A stretch of 64,000 nt of DNA from Malania oleifera (lineage: Eukaryota; Streptophyta; Magnoliopsida; Santalales; Ximeniaceae), in assembly GCF_029873635.1 (NCBI RefSeq), contig NC_080422.1:2832001-2896000 (forward strand), in the 5' to 3' direction. Both the position numbers and the translations under genes were made by a program. Below the pieces are notes generated by a model. It made no database searches. It worked only from the letters and a program-made list of their open reading frames with translations, and was not told the DNA's origin. Positions within the stretch are counted from its first letter, which is position 1. Each line of letters starts with the position of its first letter. Shown in pieces: positions 50,711 through 61,868 of this stretch.

Positions 50711-52217
50711 CCCCAATGTCCCTCCAAAGGGCATATGCTGCGATCTCAATGATGCCTTTGAAGCACATGATGAGAGCGAGGGAGGAGGCGTCCCTGAAGG
50801 GGAACTTGAAGTACAGAGAAGCCAAAATTGTACCGGTGAATTTTCCAAGATAGCCCATCACGATGAGAGCCTCTACGGGCACCGACGACCTCTGCCGCAC
50901 CGTCGCCAAGTCCATCCTCAGCCCGCCGTTGGAACAGAACAGCGGGAGCAGAATCCCCACGGCCAGAGTCCCGAACTTCTGCGCGAACACCGAGCTTAGC
51001 GGCGGCCGCGCCGGCAAACACACCCCGAAAATGAAAATCCCAAACGCCCAGTGCTGCCCGATGTAGTCCGCGACGAATGCCAGCCCCAATATGATCGTCA
51101 CCACCCCAATAAAGTGGCCCCTCCTCATGGGCTCCTCGTCGTCGTTGATGGCGAGCCTCACCACCAGCGGTCGGAACACGCCAATCATGGCGCTGTAGTA
51201 CGTAAACATGACCAACACCGAGACGAGCGGCGCGGTGCCGGAGAATTGAAACGCGGATTGGATGTTGGGCACGATGGCGGCCATGAACCACCCGCAGGCG
51301 TCGCTGACAATGGAGGTGGAGGTGGCGAAGCGGCCGATCTCGGAGTTGAGAATGTTGAGGTCGGTGAGATAGCTGGAGATGACGATGAAGGAGGTCATGG
51401 CGTTGATGGCCACCATTAGGTGGAGGCCGTAGAGGACTTCCTCGTGGAAGTATAGGATGATGTCGTTTTGTAAAACTGCAAAGGTGAAGCTGCCGAAGAC
51501 CAAGGGGAAGAGCGTGCCGGAGAGGCCGATGATGACGGACTTCTTGCCGATTGTCTTGAGGGAGTTGGCGTCGAATTGGAGACCAAGTATGAAAGCGTAA
51601 ATCATGAACCCAAAGTTTCCAACCATCTCAAAGTTGAATTTAGAGTCCGGCGGGAGCAGCCGGGAGCGGAAAGCCTCGTTCTTCGCCAGAAGCGAGGGCC
51701 CCATGATTATACCAGCCTGGTGGAAACTAAAAACTACATGTTATTTACACATTAATTTGATTCAAATTGTATCTGGATTAGATAAAATTTAAAGAAATAA
51801 TTCAGATTCAATCAAGATCTTTTAAACATGGGTTAAAACCGATAGATCGAAATCAGAATTAATTAATCTAAAAAATGGAATTAAGGGATGGAGAATTAAT
51901 TAATTAATTACCAGAATCTGAGCAGTCATCATGCTCTGGCGGAAAGGTCTGATAAAGAAGAAAATGGATCTGGTGAGGGCGAAGATGAGGACGACCTGAG
52001 CCATGAAAACAGGGAAGGAGTAGTTGAAGAGACCATTGCCGACCCATATGCCTCTGGAGGACACCATGCCAGTGTATTGACATATAATTTTCTCCTTGTT
52101 CTGCAACAATCCCGTTACCTTTGTGATTCCCAAAATGTTGCCTGACCTCGCCATGGCGGATTGGCTCTCGCCGCTGGCTAGAGTTAGGTGATGGACCTTT
52201 AATGGTGCGTCCATCAT
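49540..52217 (-). CDS. CHX: CHX-type cation/H+ antiporter
   Basis: CHX proteins exchange monovalent cations, chiefly K+, for H+ across plant endomembranes or the plasma membrane. Exons on the minus strand: 52217-51912, 51716-50712 and 50637-49540. Introns are GT-AG and phases agree, giving 802 residues, the usual CHX length. The N-terminal half holds the membrane exchanger domain (about residues 60-440): FIRPFRQSMMTAQIL then AGIIMGPSLL, and SDACGW with an Asp near 241 at the place of the family's ion-binding acid. The C-terminal 360 residues are the soluble regulatory region (with DLFIVGRMHD near the end). The early stretch with YTGMVSSRGIWVG recalls the CHX15 branch, but orthology is not settled. 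The gene is GC-rich next to its AT-rich surroundings, and many antisense frames across it are shadows. It looks intact. Confidence 0.93.
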
Positions 52218-52238
52218 TGCAGAAAATTAACCAGGTAA

Positions 52239-52286
52239 TTAATCAAACCTGAAGTTGAAGAAGATAATCCCATTGCCGCATGCCAT
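52239..52286 (-). other. Short upstream ORF in the CHX leader
   Basis: An ATG 70 bp upstream of the CHX start opens a 15-residue frame (MACGNGIIFFNFRFD) that stops 21 bp before it. If it lies in the transcript it could affect CHX translation. An alternative is that part of this stretch is intronic; a CTTCAG/GT boundary is visible within it. Confidence 0.35.
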
Positions 52287-52289
52287 ACC

Positions 52290-53125
52290 AGTGCTGCTTA
52301 CTTCTTTTGTTTCTGCACAGAGAGAGAGAGGGAGAGAATTGGAAATTAGTTGGGAGTTTGATGGTTAAGAAGAAACAAGATGATTATCCGTTAAAAAGTT
52401 AGTTAATAAACGGATTAGTGAAAAATTGTCATCCTTAATTTTTGGAAATTTGCCAGGTTAAGATTGCTCGGAGTATTTGCCCCATGCGATTCTCTCATTT
52501 TAAAAAGACAATTGCACAGAAAAGGAGTAAAAAATTAAGTTCTATGAGAGTGTTGTACTTCATTAAAATTGTGCTATGTATGTTTCATAGGGCCAAACGG
52601 CTGCACACAATTTTAGTGGAGGGGACATGATTCTCTATAGTTAAAATTGTGCTACATACTATTTGCATGATGTCAAACTGCTTTCATCGCACAATTTTAG
52701 TGGAAGGGACATGCTTTTTTGTGAAATATATGTCCTCTGTCGCGAAAAATATCTCTAAGCAGGATGTGAGAAGAAGATAAAAAATAACTATTCATACTTT
52801 TGTTTGCATGTAATAGAAAGGACATATAATATTTTAATGTTAAAAATATTATTAAGAACTTGTTTGATTGTGGAATATAATTTTTATTTATTTTTATTTC
52901 AAATTTATAAATAATTATGAGTATGCCACTTTGTTCTTTAGTTTTTCAAGATATATATATATATATAAAATTTAGAAACCTCCTTCCAAGTATCAAAATA
53001 TGTGGAACTCCCATGAAAATTTCCTGCCTTTTATGCATCAAATTTGGATGGAACCAGTTGCAAACATAAACCAGAGGAAAACGGAGGAAAAACCAAATGA
53101 TGACAATTAAAGACGAAGGCTTGAA
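52290..53125. other. Upstream region of the CHX gene
   Basis: AT-rich sequence with a short GA tract (52,320-52,335). A motif with AATTGTGCTA and ACAATTTTAGTGGA occurs twice (52,567-52,625 and 52,646-52,712), a diverged local duplication of about 80 bp. A TA run lies at 52,955-52,966. No gene was recognised. The CHX promoter should lie here, but no element can be named with confidence. Confidence 0.5.
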
Positions 53126-53129
53126 ATAC

Positions 53130-53510
53130 TAATCTTATCCATACGAATAAGACCTCTCTCATTTTACTCGATCGGCAGCACATCACCTAGGAAATATCTG
53201 CTCGTGTTGCATCCCTCTCCTTGACGAGTCAAGAAATTCGCCACCTGATCACCTTCTCTAAATTGGTGCTTTATAGAGAATTGAAGACCTTGTAACTCCT
53301 CTTCTAACAATTCCCAAAAGTCCTATAAGTACCAGGAGGAACAAATTCTAGTTGTGAGCCATCCCACCACCAATTCCAAGTCACTTTCAATACAAATATT
53401 TTGATCTCCCAACTCTTTACAGAGTCGTACACCACTAGTAAGAGCCCTTAACTCCGCTCCATTGTTAGTACCGGACTCAAATTTTTCAAAGAAAGCGGCC
53501 TTAATGTTGA
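53130..53510 (-). mobile_element. RNase H-like end of a non-LTR retrotransposon
   Basis: On the minus strand the translation resembles the plant LINE-associated RNase H domain (RVT_3 type): a stretch with NNGAELRALTSGVRL followed by a GDQNICIESD-like strand. Frames are interrupted, so it is not active. It lies downstream, in LINE sense, of the reverse transcriptase at 54,274-55,446 and probably belongs to the same element, split by unrelated DNA. Confidence 0.6.
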
Positions 53511-53514
53511 GTTA

Positions 53515-53569
53515 GTTTATTATTTGTAAGCCATTGTTGAAGTTTAGTTATTTTTTTAGCCACACCATC

Positions 53570-53606
<37 letters not shown>

Positions 53607-54270
53607 TTTGAATTTAATATTTGTTTGAGTTATTTTTATTGTTGAGTTTAGTTTGTTTTTATTTAAAGTTATTATTGGAATTAAATTTTGTTTAAGATAT
53701 TATTGTGTTGAATTTATTTTAATGTTGAAGGATTCTCATTCTCTCTCTCTCTCCCTCTCTCCCTCTCCTTTTTCTTTTTCTATTTAGTTCTTTACTTTAG
53801 TGTTATTTTAATACTTTGTTTGAGTTTATTTTTTTTAGCCATTATTGAAGTTTAGTTATTTTTGTTGAAACTATTGCTAGGATTTATTTTTATTCAAGCT
53901 ATTATTGCGTTGAGTTAGTTTATTATTTATTGATGGAGGCTTTAATTTTATACTACGCTATTGGTGTTGGGAGTTCTTCCCTTTTTAAAAAAAAAAAATA
54001 AATTAGTGGCGGTGTTGTGTTGCTGGTGAAACTCCATATTTGCTCCAATTTTAAATTATTTTCTAAATTTGAAATCATAATTAAATAGCATTTCTACATT
54101 TAAGATGTTTTTTTTTTTTTTTCAATTTTTAAGTTCCACTGCTAATAGTATGTGAAATTTGAAAATACATGGATAAGATTAAGGTCACTAATGCCAACAC
54201 CTGCTTCATCTAAGGGTTTACAAATCTTTGACCAAACACACCATTTCATTTTTGCCCTACCATTACTCTC
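53515..54270 (+). mobile_element. Fragment resembling the Athila-like LTR
   Basis: T-rich sequence with repeated TTGAGTTTAGTTT, ATTATTGGAATT and CT tracts (53,573-53,601 and 53,740-53,770) resembles the T-rich part of the LTRs at 10,977-14,290 and 56,767-58,471. It lies between two parts of the LINE. There is no gene. Boundaries and identity are uncertain. Confidence 0.4.
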
Positions 54271-54273
54271 TCC

Positions 54274-55446
54274 CTAGAGAAAAGAAGAGAGAATTGAATT
54301 AATATTTCTTATCATCACCAAAGGAATTGAGAGAACCGTTAGTGTATGAGTTGCCATGCATGATAAAACATGTCGAATAAGGATGAGATGATCTCCTTGA
54401 GATAACAACCTCATCTTCCAACTTGCCACCTTACTTCGAATTTTTGAAAGCAACGGTTTAAGCATTCTAGTAGTAAAACATCCGGAAATCAAAGGAGCCC
54501 CAAGGTACATTGCTAGAAATTTTCCTTCCGCAAAACCCGTCAATCGAAATAGCCCCCTTCTTCTGGAAATGTTGATCTTGTTGGACATAAAGAGAGTTAA
54601 TTTCTCCTTGTTGATTAATTGGCCATAGCAACTTTCATACAAATCTAATGTCTTCAAAAGCATCTTTAAAGATCTTCTTTCTCTGTTAGAAAAAACAAGC
54701 AAGTCATCCGCATATAATAAATGAGAGATTAAAGGAGCTCCCCTCAGAAGATAAAAACTTTCAATCCTGCCTTCCTCAAAATTATTTTTTAATAATCTAG
54801 AAAGAATCTCTTCCATCAAAATAAATAAATATGGAAATAGTGGATCACCTTGCTGAAAGCCCCATTGGGACTTGAAAAAACCCCCATATATACCATTCAT
54901 CATGATCGAAAACCATAGAGTCTTAACACACTCTACTATTAAGTTACAAACTTGACTAGAAAAACCAAAACCCTCCAAGACCCAAATCAGAAATCTCCAG
55001 TCAACCCGATCATAAGCCTTTGCCACATCCACTTTTAATACTACATCTCCCCCTTTACTCTTTCTGTTGATTGAGTGAACCATTTCCTGCGCTAGGGTAA
55101 TATGTTCACAAATACTTCTACCAGGGAGAAAAGTCCCTTGCTCTAGAGAGATAATTCTATTCAGGAATTGCATCAATCGACCTATAATAATCTTTGAAAA
55201 AAATTTATATGCAACAGAACACAGGCTAATAGGTCTAAACTTTTCAAAGCTTCTTAGATCTTTCACATTAGGGATAAGAACTAAATAAGAAGTGAAAAAT
55301 CTGGGGAGAGACGCTCCACTGAGAAATTTCTTGGTAGCTTTCAAAAAATCCTCTTTAACAAAGTCCCAACAAGATTTGTAAAATCCTGAACTAAAACATT
55401 GGGTCCTTGACTACTATCTTCTAGGATATAATTTAGAGTTATTTTC
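54274..55446 (-). mobile_element. L1-type LINE reverse transcriptase, truncated
   Basis: An open frame of 356 residues (55,344-54,274) plus some upstream sequence carries the LINE reverse transcriptase blocks in order: RPISLCSVAYK, QGTFLPGRSI, KVDVAKAYDRVDW, QGDPLFPYLFILMEE and YADDLLVF (the YADD catalytic box). This is ORF2 of a plant L1-type element. The endonuclease part upstream is missing: the sequence is cut at 55,446 by an LTR fragment, and just before the cut the frame contains stop codons. The C-terminal part is also lost or separated. A long open frame suggests moderate rather than great age, but it cannot be autonomous. Confidence 0.9.
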
Positions 55447-55568
55447 TATAACGCTCCGAACCCGCCAAGTGGGGCCCAGGGTATTATAAGACCAATCAGG
55501 TGTCTCTGATACCATTCACGCAACATAACTAATTAAACAACCTCAAACAAAATATCAAAGTTCTATAT

Positions 55569-55627
<59 letters not shown>

Positions 55628-56766
55628 CAAACCCTTAAAAGAGTATACCGAATTCTCCATATTACAAAACCAAGAAAATTTTAACATAAAACTGTTTATA
55701 AACCCGTTCTTGTATCCACTCACAACTAAACCTCGCCCCAGAGCTTTCTAAGCTCGATCACCTGAAGGACTTGAAAATGATAATAATTTGACGGGGTGAG
55801 ACACCTCTCAGTAAGGAAGAAAAAGTTATAAATAGTGTGTGGCAGAGAGTTTGATACATACCAAAAGTAATTATCTGATAATCAATATCATAGAAACTGT
55901 GAAGTCACATCACTAATAATCACACTATCATATGATATTATACACACAACCAAAGTTATTTTTACTGATAATTCCCAAGAATAAGGAAGCTTACCCGCCC
56001 ATACAAGTAACTTCCCTCTACTTTAACAATAATACTATGACACTCACCTTACTCAGTAAGCCCTCGGATTATGTATCCAGGTAAAGTTTATGAGAATAGA
56101 GAAGTTTACTTGCCCATACAAGTAGCTTCCCTCTACTCTGGTACCCACAGAAAATTTTCAGGGCACTCGCCTTCCTCAGCAAGCTCTTGGGTGGAGAATT
56201 CTACTTTACTATAAATACTTATGTAATTATAGTTACACGCATCCAATGCTATTATTTCACAAAGATTCACGTATATACACATACCACAACCAATCCACAC
56301 AGAATACACACATATTTCATGCACACCCATAAAGGGTCCATAACCACACAAGTGATACAGTCCACATAGGACCCACATCCACACAGGAATATACACACAG
56401 TCTTCATTCACACCCATACAGGGTCCATATCCACCCAAAATATAACGTCCACATAGGACTCTCATCCATACAAAACACACGGTTCACAGAGGATTAACAC
56501 CTCATAGTATTGTATTGTGGCCCACATAGGCACCACAACCACACAGGTTACAAATCCACACACATAACCCTGTTCATAGTAAATTGGTAAAACAAACTCC
56601 TCATTCCACTACCAATGTTTTACCCCCTCAATATAAATGTCCATATAATGACCTTCTCATACCACTGCCAACGTTATATGACGATTTATATCAGGTATGA
56701 TATAACGACCTCCTTATACCACTGCCAATACTACATCGCAATTTTCATGAACCACATTACACATCT
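55447..56766 (-). mobile_element. Partial Tekay-like LTR (reverse orientation)
   Basis: The left edge, TATAACGCTCCGAACCC, looks like the reverse complement of a gypsy LTR 3' end. The order of words matches the solo LTR at 3,591-6,569: GGGTGAGACAC, GAATAAGGAA, CCCGCCCATACA and AGTAGCTTCC, ACTCACCTTA and AGCCCTCG. It includes a CA microsatellite (55,571-55,619), a tandem duplication of about 110 bp (55,975-56,195) and further repeats (56,320-56,470; 56,590-56,740). It is truncated on the right by the next LTR. Confidence 0.6.
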
Positions 56767-58471
56767 TGATTGCGCGCTTAAATTGTGTAATTAGGTAGTT
56801 TAATTCATTCATTGAGACTTACAATTTTAATTAAATACCTAATTACTCTCAATATTTTAACACTGTATCTTATTTATAATATTTGGGTTTTATTGTGTAA
56901 TTTATGAATTTTTGGTATTTTTTTTTATCGCAGGGCAATTATTGGAAGCTAAACCAACACTGCGTCGTAATATGCGTGTAATTTTCTCGTTTGAGCTCTG
57001 ATAGAAATGATTCAAAATTTTGTGGAAAGCCAAGAAAATTATCTACGACTTTTGTGTTTAGAGCTTTGAGAGATATGGGCTCTAAGATGGTCAAAATCAT
57101 CCTCGTTCGCTGAGAAGCAAAAAGAAGAAAAATGGGAAACAAGAAAAGAAGAAAAAAAAAAAAAAAAAAAAAATTGGGTTGATGTGACCCGGCCATGTAG
57201 CCGGGTCCGTCCTCCATGCGCTGGGTAGGGCTGCCCCCTCCCACTCCTTTAAATTGCTGTTTTTTTTCTTCTTTAAGGAAGCAGCACCCCGAGCTACTTT
57301 TCTTCCCTTCTCCTTTTTCTCTTCTTTCCTCTCTTCTCTTCTCTCTTTTTCTCCCCTCTCTTGGCCACGCAGCAACATGCACCCCTCACTTTCTCAACTC
57401 CTCTCTCTCTCTCTCTCCCTGCCTCTTCCTCTCCCTTCTCTTCCCTATTCTTTTCTCCCTTCTTTCCCTCTCAGTTATTCTCTGTTGCTTCTTGATCCTC
57501 TGCTGCAACCCATGACCTTCCAGCCGTGAGGACCCTGCTGTGTAGCCTTTCCACCCGAGAGCCCCTGCTGTTCCACGGCCAGCTGCTGCCTCTTCTTTAT
57601 GCTATCTGCTGTGTCGAGAAGCTCCAAGCTGCTGCTGTTGCTCTCTTATCCACGACCACTCCCTGCTGTGTGTTGTATGGAGGAACACCCAAGGACCCAA
57701 GATTGAAGCTCTTCAATCTCCACGACCTACTCTCTCCCATCTCTCCCTCTCTTATTTTTATTTAGTTACTTTAATTTATTTTAACGTACAGGGTTGGAAC
57801 TTTATTTGGATTTGAGTTTAGTTAATTTTAATTTAAGGTTTTGTTTAAGTTATTCATATTGTTGATTTTAATTTTGTTTTTATTTAAGGTCTCATTGTTG
57901 AAATTTAAATGCTTGCTTTATTTACATTTGGTTGTTCAAGTGTGGTTTATTTTCTTTGAAATCTTTCTAGAGAATTTAAATAATTATTGGGGTCCAATTT
58001 GTGTTCTAGTTTATCACTTAAGTTGTTAAAAAATCAATTTTGATTTCAGTGAAACTATTGTTAGGTTGAGTTTAGTTTTTATTTACGTGGATTAAGTTCA
58101 ATTGTTTAGTTGATGCTTAATTTTAAGGTTGAATGTTTCAGTTAATTAATAAAGTTTTGATCTTTAGGCTTTTGTTCGGCTATTAAACATAAGATTTCAG
58201 TTTCTCAGTGTTCGTTTAGTGTGCTTTCATATTTAGGAATTAAATTGCATGTTCTTTTAATCGTCAAAAGAAAATCTCAACATCCAGAAAAACCCGAATT
58301 TGAACTGTGTTTAGTGCCATTTTGTTTCTTATTTTCTGATTGAAATTACGTAAAATTTGGAGTTAAATTATATTTCCTTAGGAGACGATCTGGCCATTGG
58401 GTTAAATATTATACGACAAAACTCCTATACTTGGGATAGCTTCCGAGCTGCTCATTTTTTTGAGTGAGTCA
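56767..58471 (+). mobile_element. Athila/Tat-like 5' LTR
   Basis: It starts TGATTGCGCG and ends GAGTGAGTCA, about 1.7 kb. It is followed after six bases by a primer-binding site. It matches the LTR at 10,977-14,290 throughout. It has a poly-A run (57,151-57,172) and a long CT-rich stretch (57,290-57,500). Pyrimidine-rich open frames here are low-complexity shadows. Confidence 0.75.
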
Positions 58472-58477
58472 TGTTTT

Positions 58478-59098
58478 TGGCGCCATTGTCGGGAAATGTC
58501 AATCTTAGTTTCAAATTAGTGTTTTTCCCATCATTTTAATTTTTCTCATGAAAAAGAAAAAAAAAAAAGAAAAAAAATTGAGTTTTGAAAAAAACTATGA
58601 CTGCACCTACAACACGCACGCTTATAGATTTTTTGCAGCCCACACGAATCACGCAACCATATTGCATCATATTGCCTAAGAATACATCATATTGCTTGAG
58701 AATGCACAAAATTTTAACATTAAGCCTAAAGTGATATCTGTGATATCTCAATTTTATGGGATGAAGTGTGAAAATCCATATAAATATTTAACTGATTTTA
58801 AGCTTGCATATGTTACATTCATAGATGAGGCTGCTACTAATTAGGCAATTAGATTGCATCTATTTCCTTTTTCATTGAAAGACAAGGCTAAGATGTGATT
58901 TAATTCTCTTAGGCCTAATTATATTTCTAGTTGGACTGATATGCAAATAAATTTCTACATAAATTTTTTCCCTTACAAAGAACTCAATTTTTATAGGAAC
59001 AGATCAGTCGATTCATGCAAGGAGTTAGTGAGACATTTCATGAAAGTTGGGAGAGATTAAGAGATCTGGTTAACATGTGTCCCCACCATAGATTTTAT
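58478..59098 (+). mobile_element. Athila-type primer site and gag remnant
   Basis: TGGCGCCATTGTCGGG (58,478-58,493) is close to the Asp-tRNA primer site of Athila/Tat elements. Downstream, translations resemble the gypsy gag domain (words like FPFSLKDKAK, the conserved gag core, near 58,865-58,895, ending in a CPHHRF-like motif near 59,075). The gag is broken and the element is cut at about 59,098 by copia-type sequence. The rest of the element is not in the window. Confidence 0.75.
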
Positions 59099-60900
59099 TG
59101 ACCTTATAGGTCACACTCGGTTTTTATAATGACAAATACTCATTGTATTTAATGCATGTTTGAGGTTATGTGTAGGTACTCAAATTAGCAGATTATGATC
59201 ATAGCACAAAGAGAGAGTGAAATTGAAGACCCAATATTTATGTGTTGAATTTCATCTCATTATTATTGAAAGGGTTTGTTATAGTAATTAGGGCTTGGTT
59301 TGTAATAATCACATACACATCACCTGTATGATCTAATGAGTAAGTTCAAAACCAAAAATGACTAAAATGGACCTTAGGGAAGGTCGACCGACACCGGATT
59401 TTTTCGGTGCCTTCAAAAGGACTTATAAATGACCCTAGGACACTCACTCACTCACTTGTATGTGTTAGACTATTGAATAGGGTGTTTGTTAGATGAAACA
59501 GGACCGAAATGTACAAAATGTGCACCTTTGATCGACCGACCTATGTAGTTTATTCTGGCCCCGGTCGACCGAACTCGGTCCGGGTCAACAAGTTGACAAC
59601 AACTTGGTCGACCGAACTTCTATAGTTCCATTGACCCTAGTCAACTGAACCTCCATGAAGTCAACTTTATTGGCTTCCTGGTCAATCGAGTGATTTTTGT
59701 ATTGCACCAACCTGGTCGACCAAGTTCCCACGTGTGAAAACCCAACGGTTTGGTCGATTGACCAGTCTAATTCAAATGGCTCTGGTCAACCAAACGTCGC
59801 AAAATGGAAAAATCACCTTTGGATTTACAAGTCTAGTCGATCGAACATGCAGTTCATTTTAGTCTCGGTTGACCGAACCTCGCAAAAAGGCTTCAAATTT
59901 ACAAGTTCGGTCAAGCGAACTCACAGTTCATTTTTGGCCCGATCGACCGAACCCCAGGAACTTGGGTCGACCGAACTTGTCCTGGTCGACCGGCGCTCTC
60001 GGGTTGGACTTATTTTTTTATCGTGGTTAACTCGGTTAAACGGGGTTAAAGTAATTAAAAATCATTAAAACTTTTCTAATTATTCCAACCATGTCCCTAC
60101 CGGTTATATTTCAGGGGAAGTCTATAAATACCCCCTCATTTGGAGTAGTTAGAAAAGGGGATTAACAATCTTGATTAAGAAAAATTCTTTGAAATTCCCA
60201 AATCCCATAATACTCATTTTTAAGCCCCATTCACTCATACTTACCTTCTACTATTGCCTAAATCTTTCGTAAGTTTGTTTTGAGTGTTTGTTAGCTTAAA
60301 AAGGGTTTGCTCTCTTTTGGTTTGTGATTGCTTGATATAATTTTTCTAGAGAGCCAAACCTAAGTATTCTTAGGAGACTTTGTTAATAAGTCTATCTTAA
60401 GAAGACTTTGTTAGATCTTCTGAGATTGCACCTTCATTGCAACATCTTGAGAAACTCGTATTTTATTTTGGTTGCAAAATCTTTTCAAAATCATTTTCAA
60501 ATATCTATTGTTTTTTATCTTGAAAAATATTCGAAGAGATATTTGTTTATGATTTAATAAATCTTTGTGGCAATATTCATTGAGTTATATCTTTTACTGG
60601 ATACAAATGATTAAAATTCTTTTTGCAAACCCAATTTATACGGTGCTTAAGCTTTATACTATTGAGAAGATCTGCTAGTTGAAATATATATATAAGGATT
60701 GTCTGATATCTTTGTTTGAACATTTATATTGAATACATTTTGTGATACAAAGATTATACTGGTTTGCACTCTCATGCACTGATTACATCGATTGCAAATA
60801 TATTTGAGAGTTGATATATTAAACCACATTGAGCTTACTCATTATATCTTATTGGTGGTGTATGTGATTGCACGTAACTAGGTACACATCTGCTTTGAAA
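59099..60900 (+). mobile_element. Copia-type LTR, U3-rich part
   Basis: It begins TGACCTTATAGG directly after the gag remnant. It carries a GGTCGACCGA array (59,385-59,995), then a TATA box within CTATAAATACCCCC (60,122-60,135), then AT-rich leader sequence as far as about 60,900 (GTGATTGCACGTAACTAGG near 60,865). This order of array, TATA box and leader matches the solo LTR at 34,119-36,086. The right side is cut by a different LTR fragment. No internal region belongs to it clearly. Confidence 0.6.
59385..59995 (+). repeat. GGTCGACCGA palindrome array
   Basis: About 15 copies or near-copies of GGTCGACCGAAC, in both perfect (GGTCGACCGA, GGTCGACC) and decayed forms, spaced about 20-60 bp, just upstream of a TATA box. 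They are separated by variable sequence, some of it also repeated (for example CAGTTCATTTT twice). This is the densest of the palindrome arrays in the window. Confidence 0.85.
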
Positions 60901-61868
60901 CGACTTGCTAATAAAATAAAATCTTTTTCCCTAGTTTTAAATTCAATCACTAATCTAAACAATGGAAGGCGAATCATATAAAATAAAATCACACATAATA
61001 CAATACCAGAGTGTCAAATCATCCCACAATATACAAACATCGCTATTCTCTTGAAAACTACCCTTACAGATACCAAGGGTTTACAAAACTTGCCACCCAA
61101 AAATAATACTCACTCTCAAAAAGGGCAGTACAATAGCCTCTCTACCTGCGAGCTTACTTCGCTCACCTAACTGATTCACCTGAAAAACAATTCAACACTG
61201 GGATGAGCCAACGCTCAGTAAGACGAAACATGCTATTACTAGTGTGTGGCTGCTGAGTTATATTTCTGTATAAATAATCCGTTTTAAAAATAATATCATG
61301 AATAACTAGAACTGTAAATGCTGGTATAAGGAACATATGTTAAAACTATATAAATTTACTTTTCATAATACTACTACTATTTCTGGAAATCTACTTATAC
61401 TTATAATATCTGAGAAAACTTCCCTGGATGGCTGTATGTCATGATTTAACCCCTCATTACAGGGTTGTGAGACCCGAAGGCGGGACCTATCCTGGCAGGC
61501 CTATCAGGGTAAGTCAACTGAACTCCGACAGTCTGATCGGCCCCCTCAATCCATATCTGATGGAGAGCCTGTCCCGATGTGGGCATGATCGACCTCATAC
61601 CACTTATTATCTGAGTAAAGTGGTTACACTCTGAATTGAATATCTATAGCTATGATACCGTGCTCCGTTGTCTGATCCATCAGGGTCTGATACTATATAG
61701 GTAACTGATATCTGTAATATACTATTTTTACTGTGGTTTCTAAAATAACCATAACCCTATAGAATTTATCTGAAATTCTAAATAAACTAACTGAAAATCT
61801 GTTTTCTGTATAACTGAACTGTTGTCTGAATATCTATATATTGGGGCATTATGGTACTGATAAACATG
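60900..61868 (-). mobile_element. LTR-type fragment, reverse orientation
   Basis: Words such as CACCTGAAAAACAATT, GAGCCAACGCTCAGTAAG and the CTGTATA-rich stretch recall the Tekay-like LTR fragments (55,447-56,766) and the sequence at 700-3,140. It separates two copia-type LTR parts and is therefore probably a later insertion. Neither end is fixed and no coding sequence is present. Confidence 0.4.

Noticed and set aside
49580-51419. Several long plus- and minus-strand frames across the CHX gene
   Set aside because: They are antisense or out-of-frame shadows of the GC-rich CHX exons, which give a full-length family member in one frame per exon.
54274-55344. Intact 356-residue reverse transcriptase as a possible domesticated gene
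   Set aside because: It has ordinary LINE blocks, lies in a truncated element and has no promoter, introns or conserved neighbours to suggest host use.
57097-57765. Several overlapping frames in a pyrimidine-rich stretch
   Set aside because: Low-complexity translation of the CT-rich part of an LTR; the matching part of the other LTR copy has no equivalent conserved frame.
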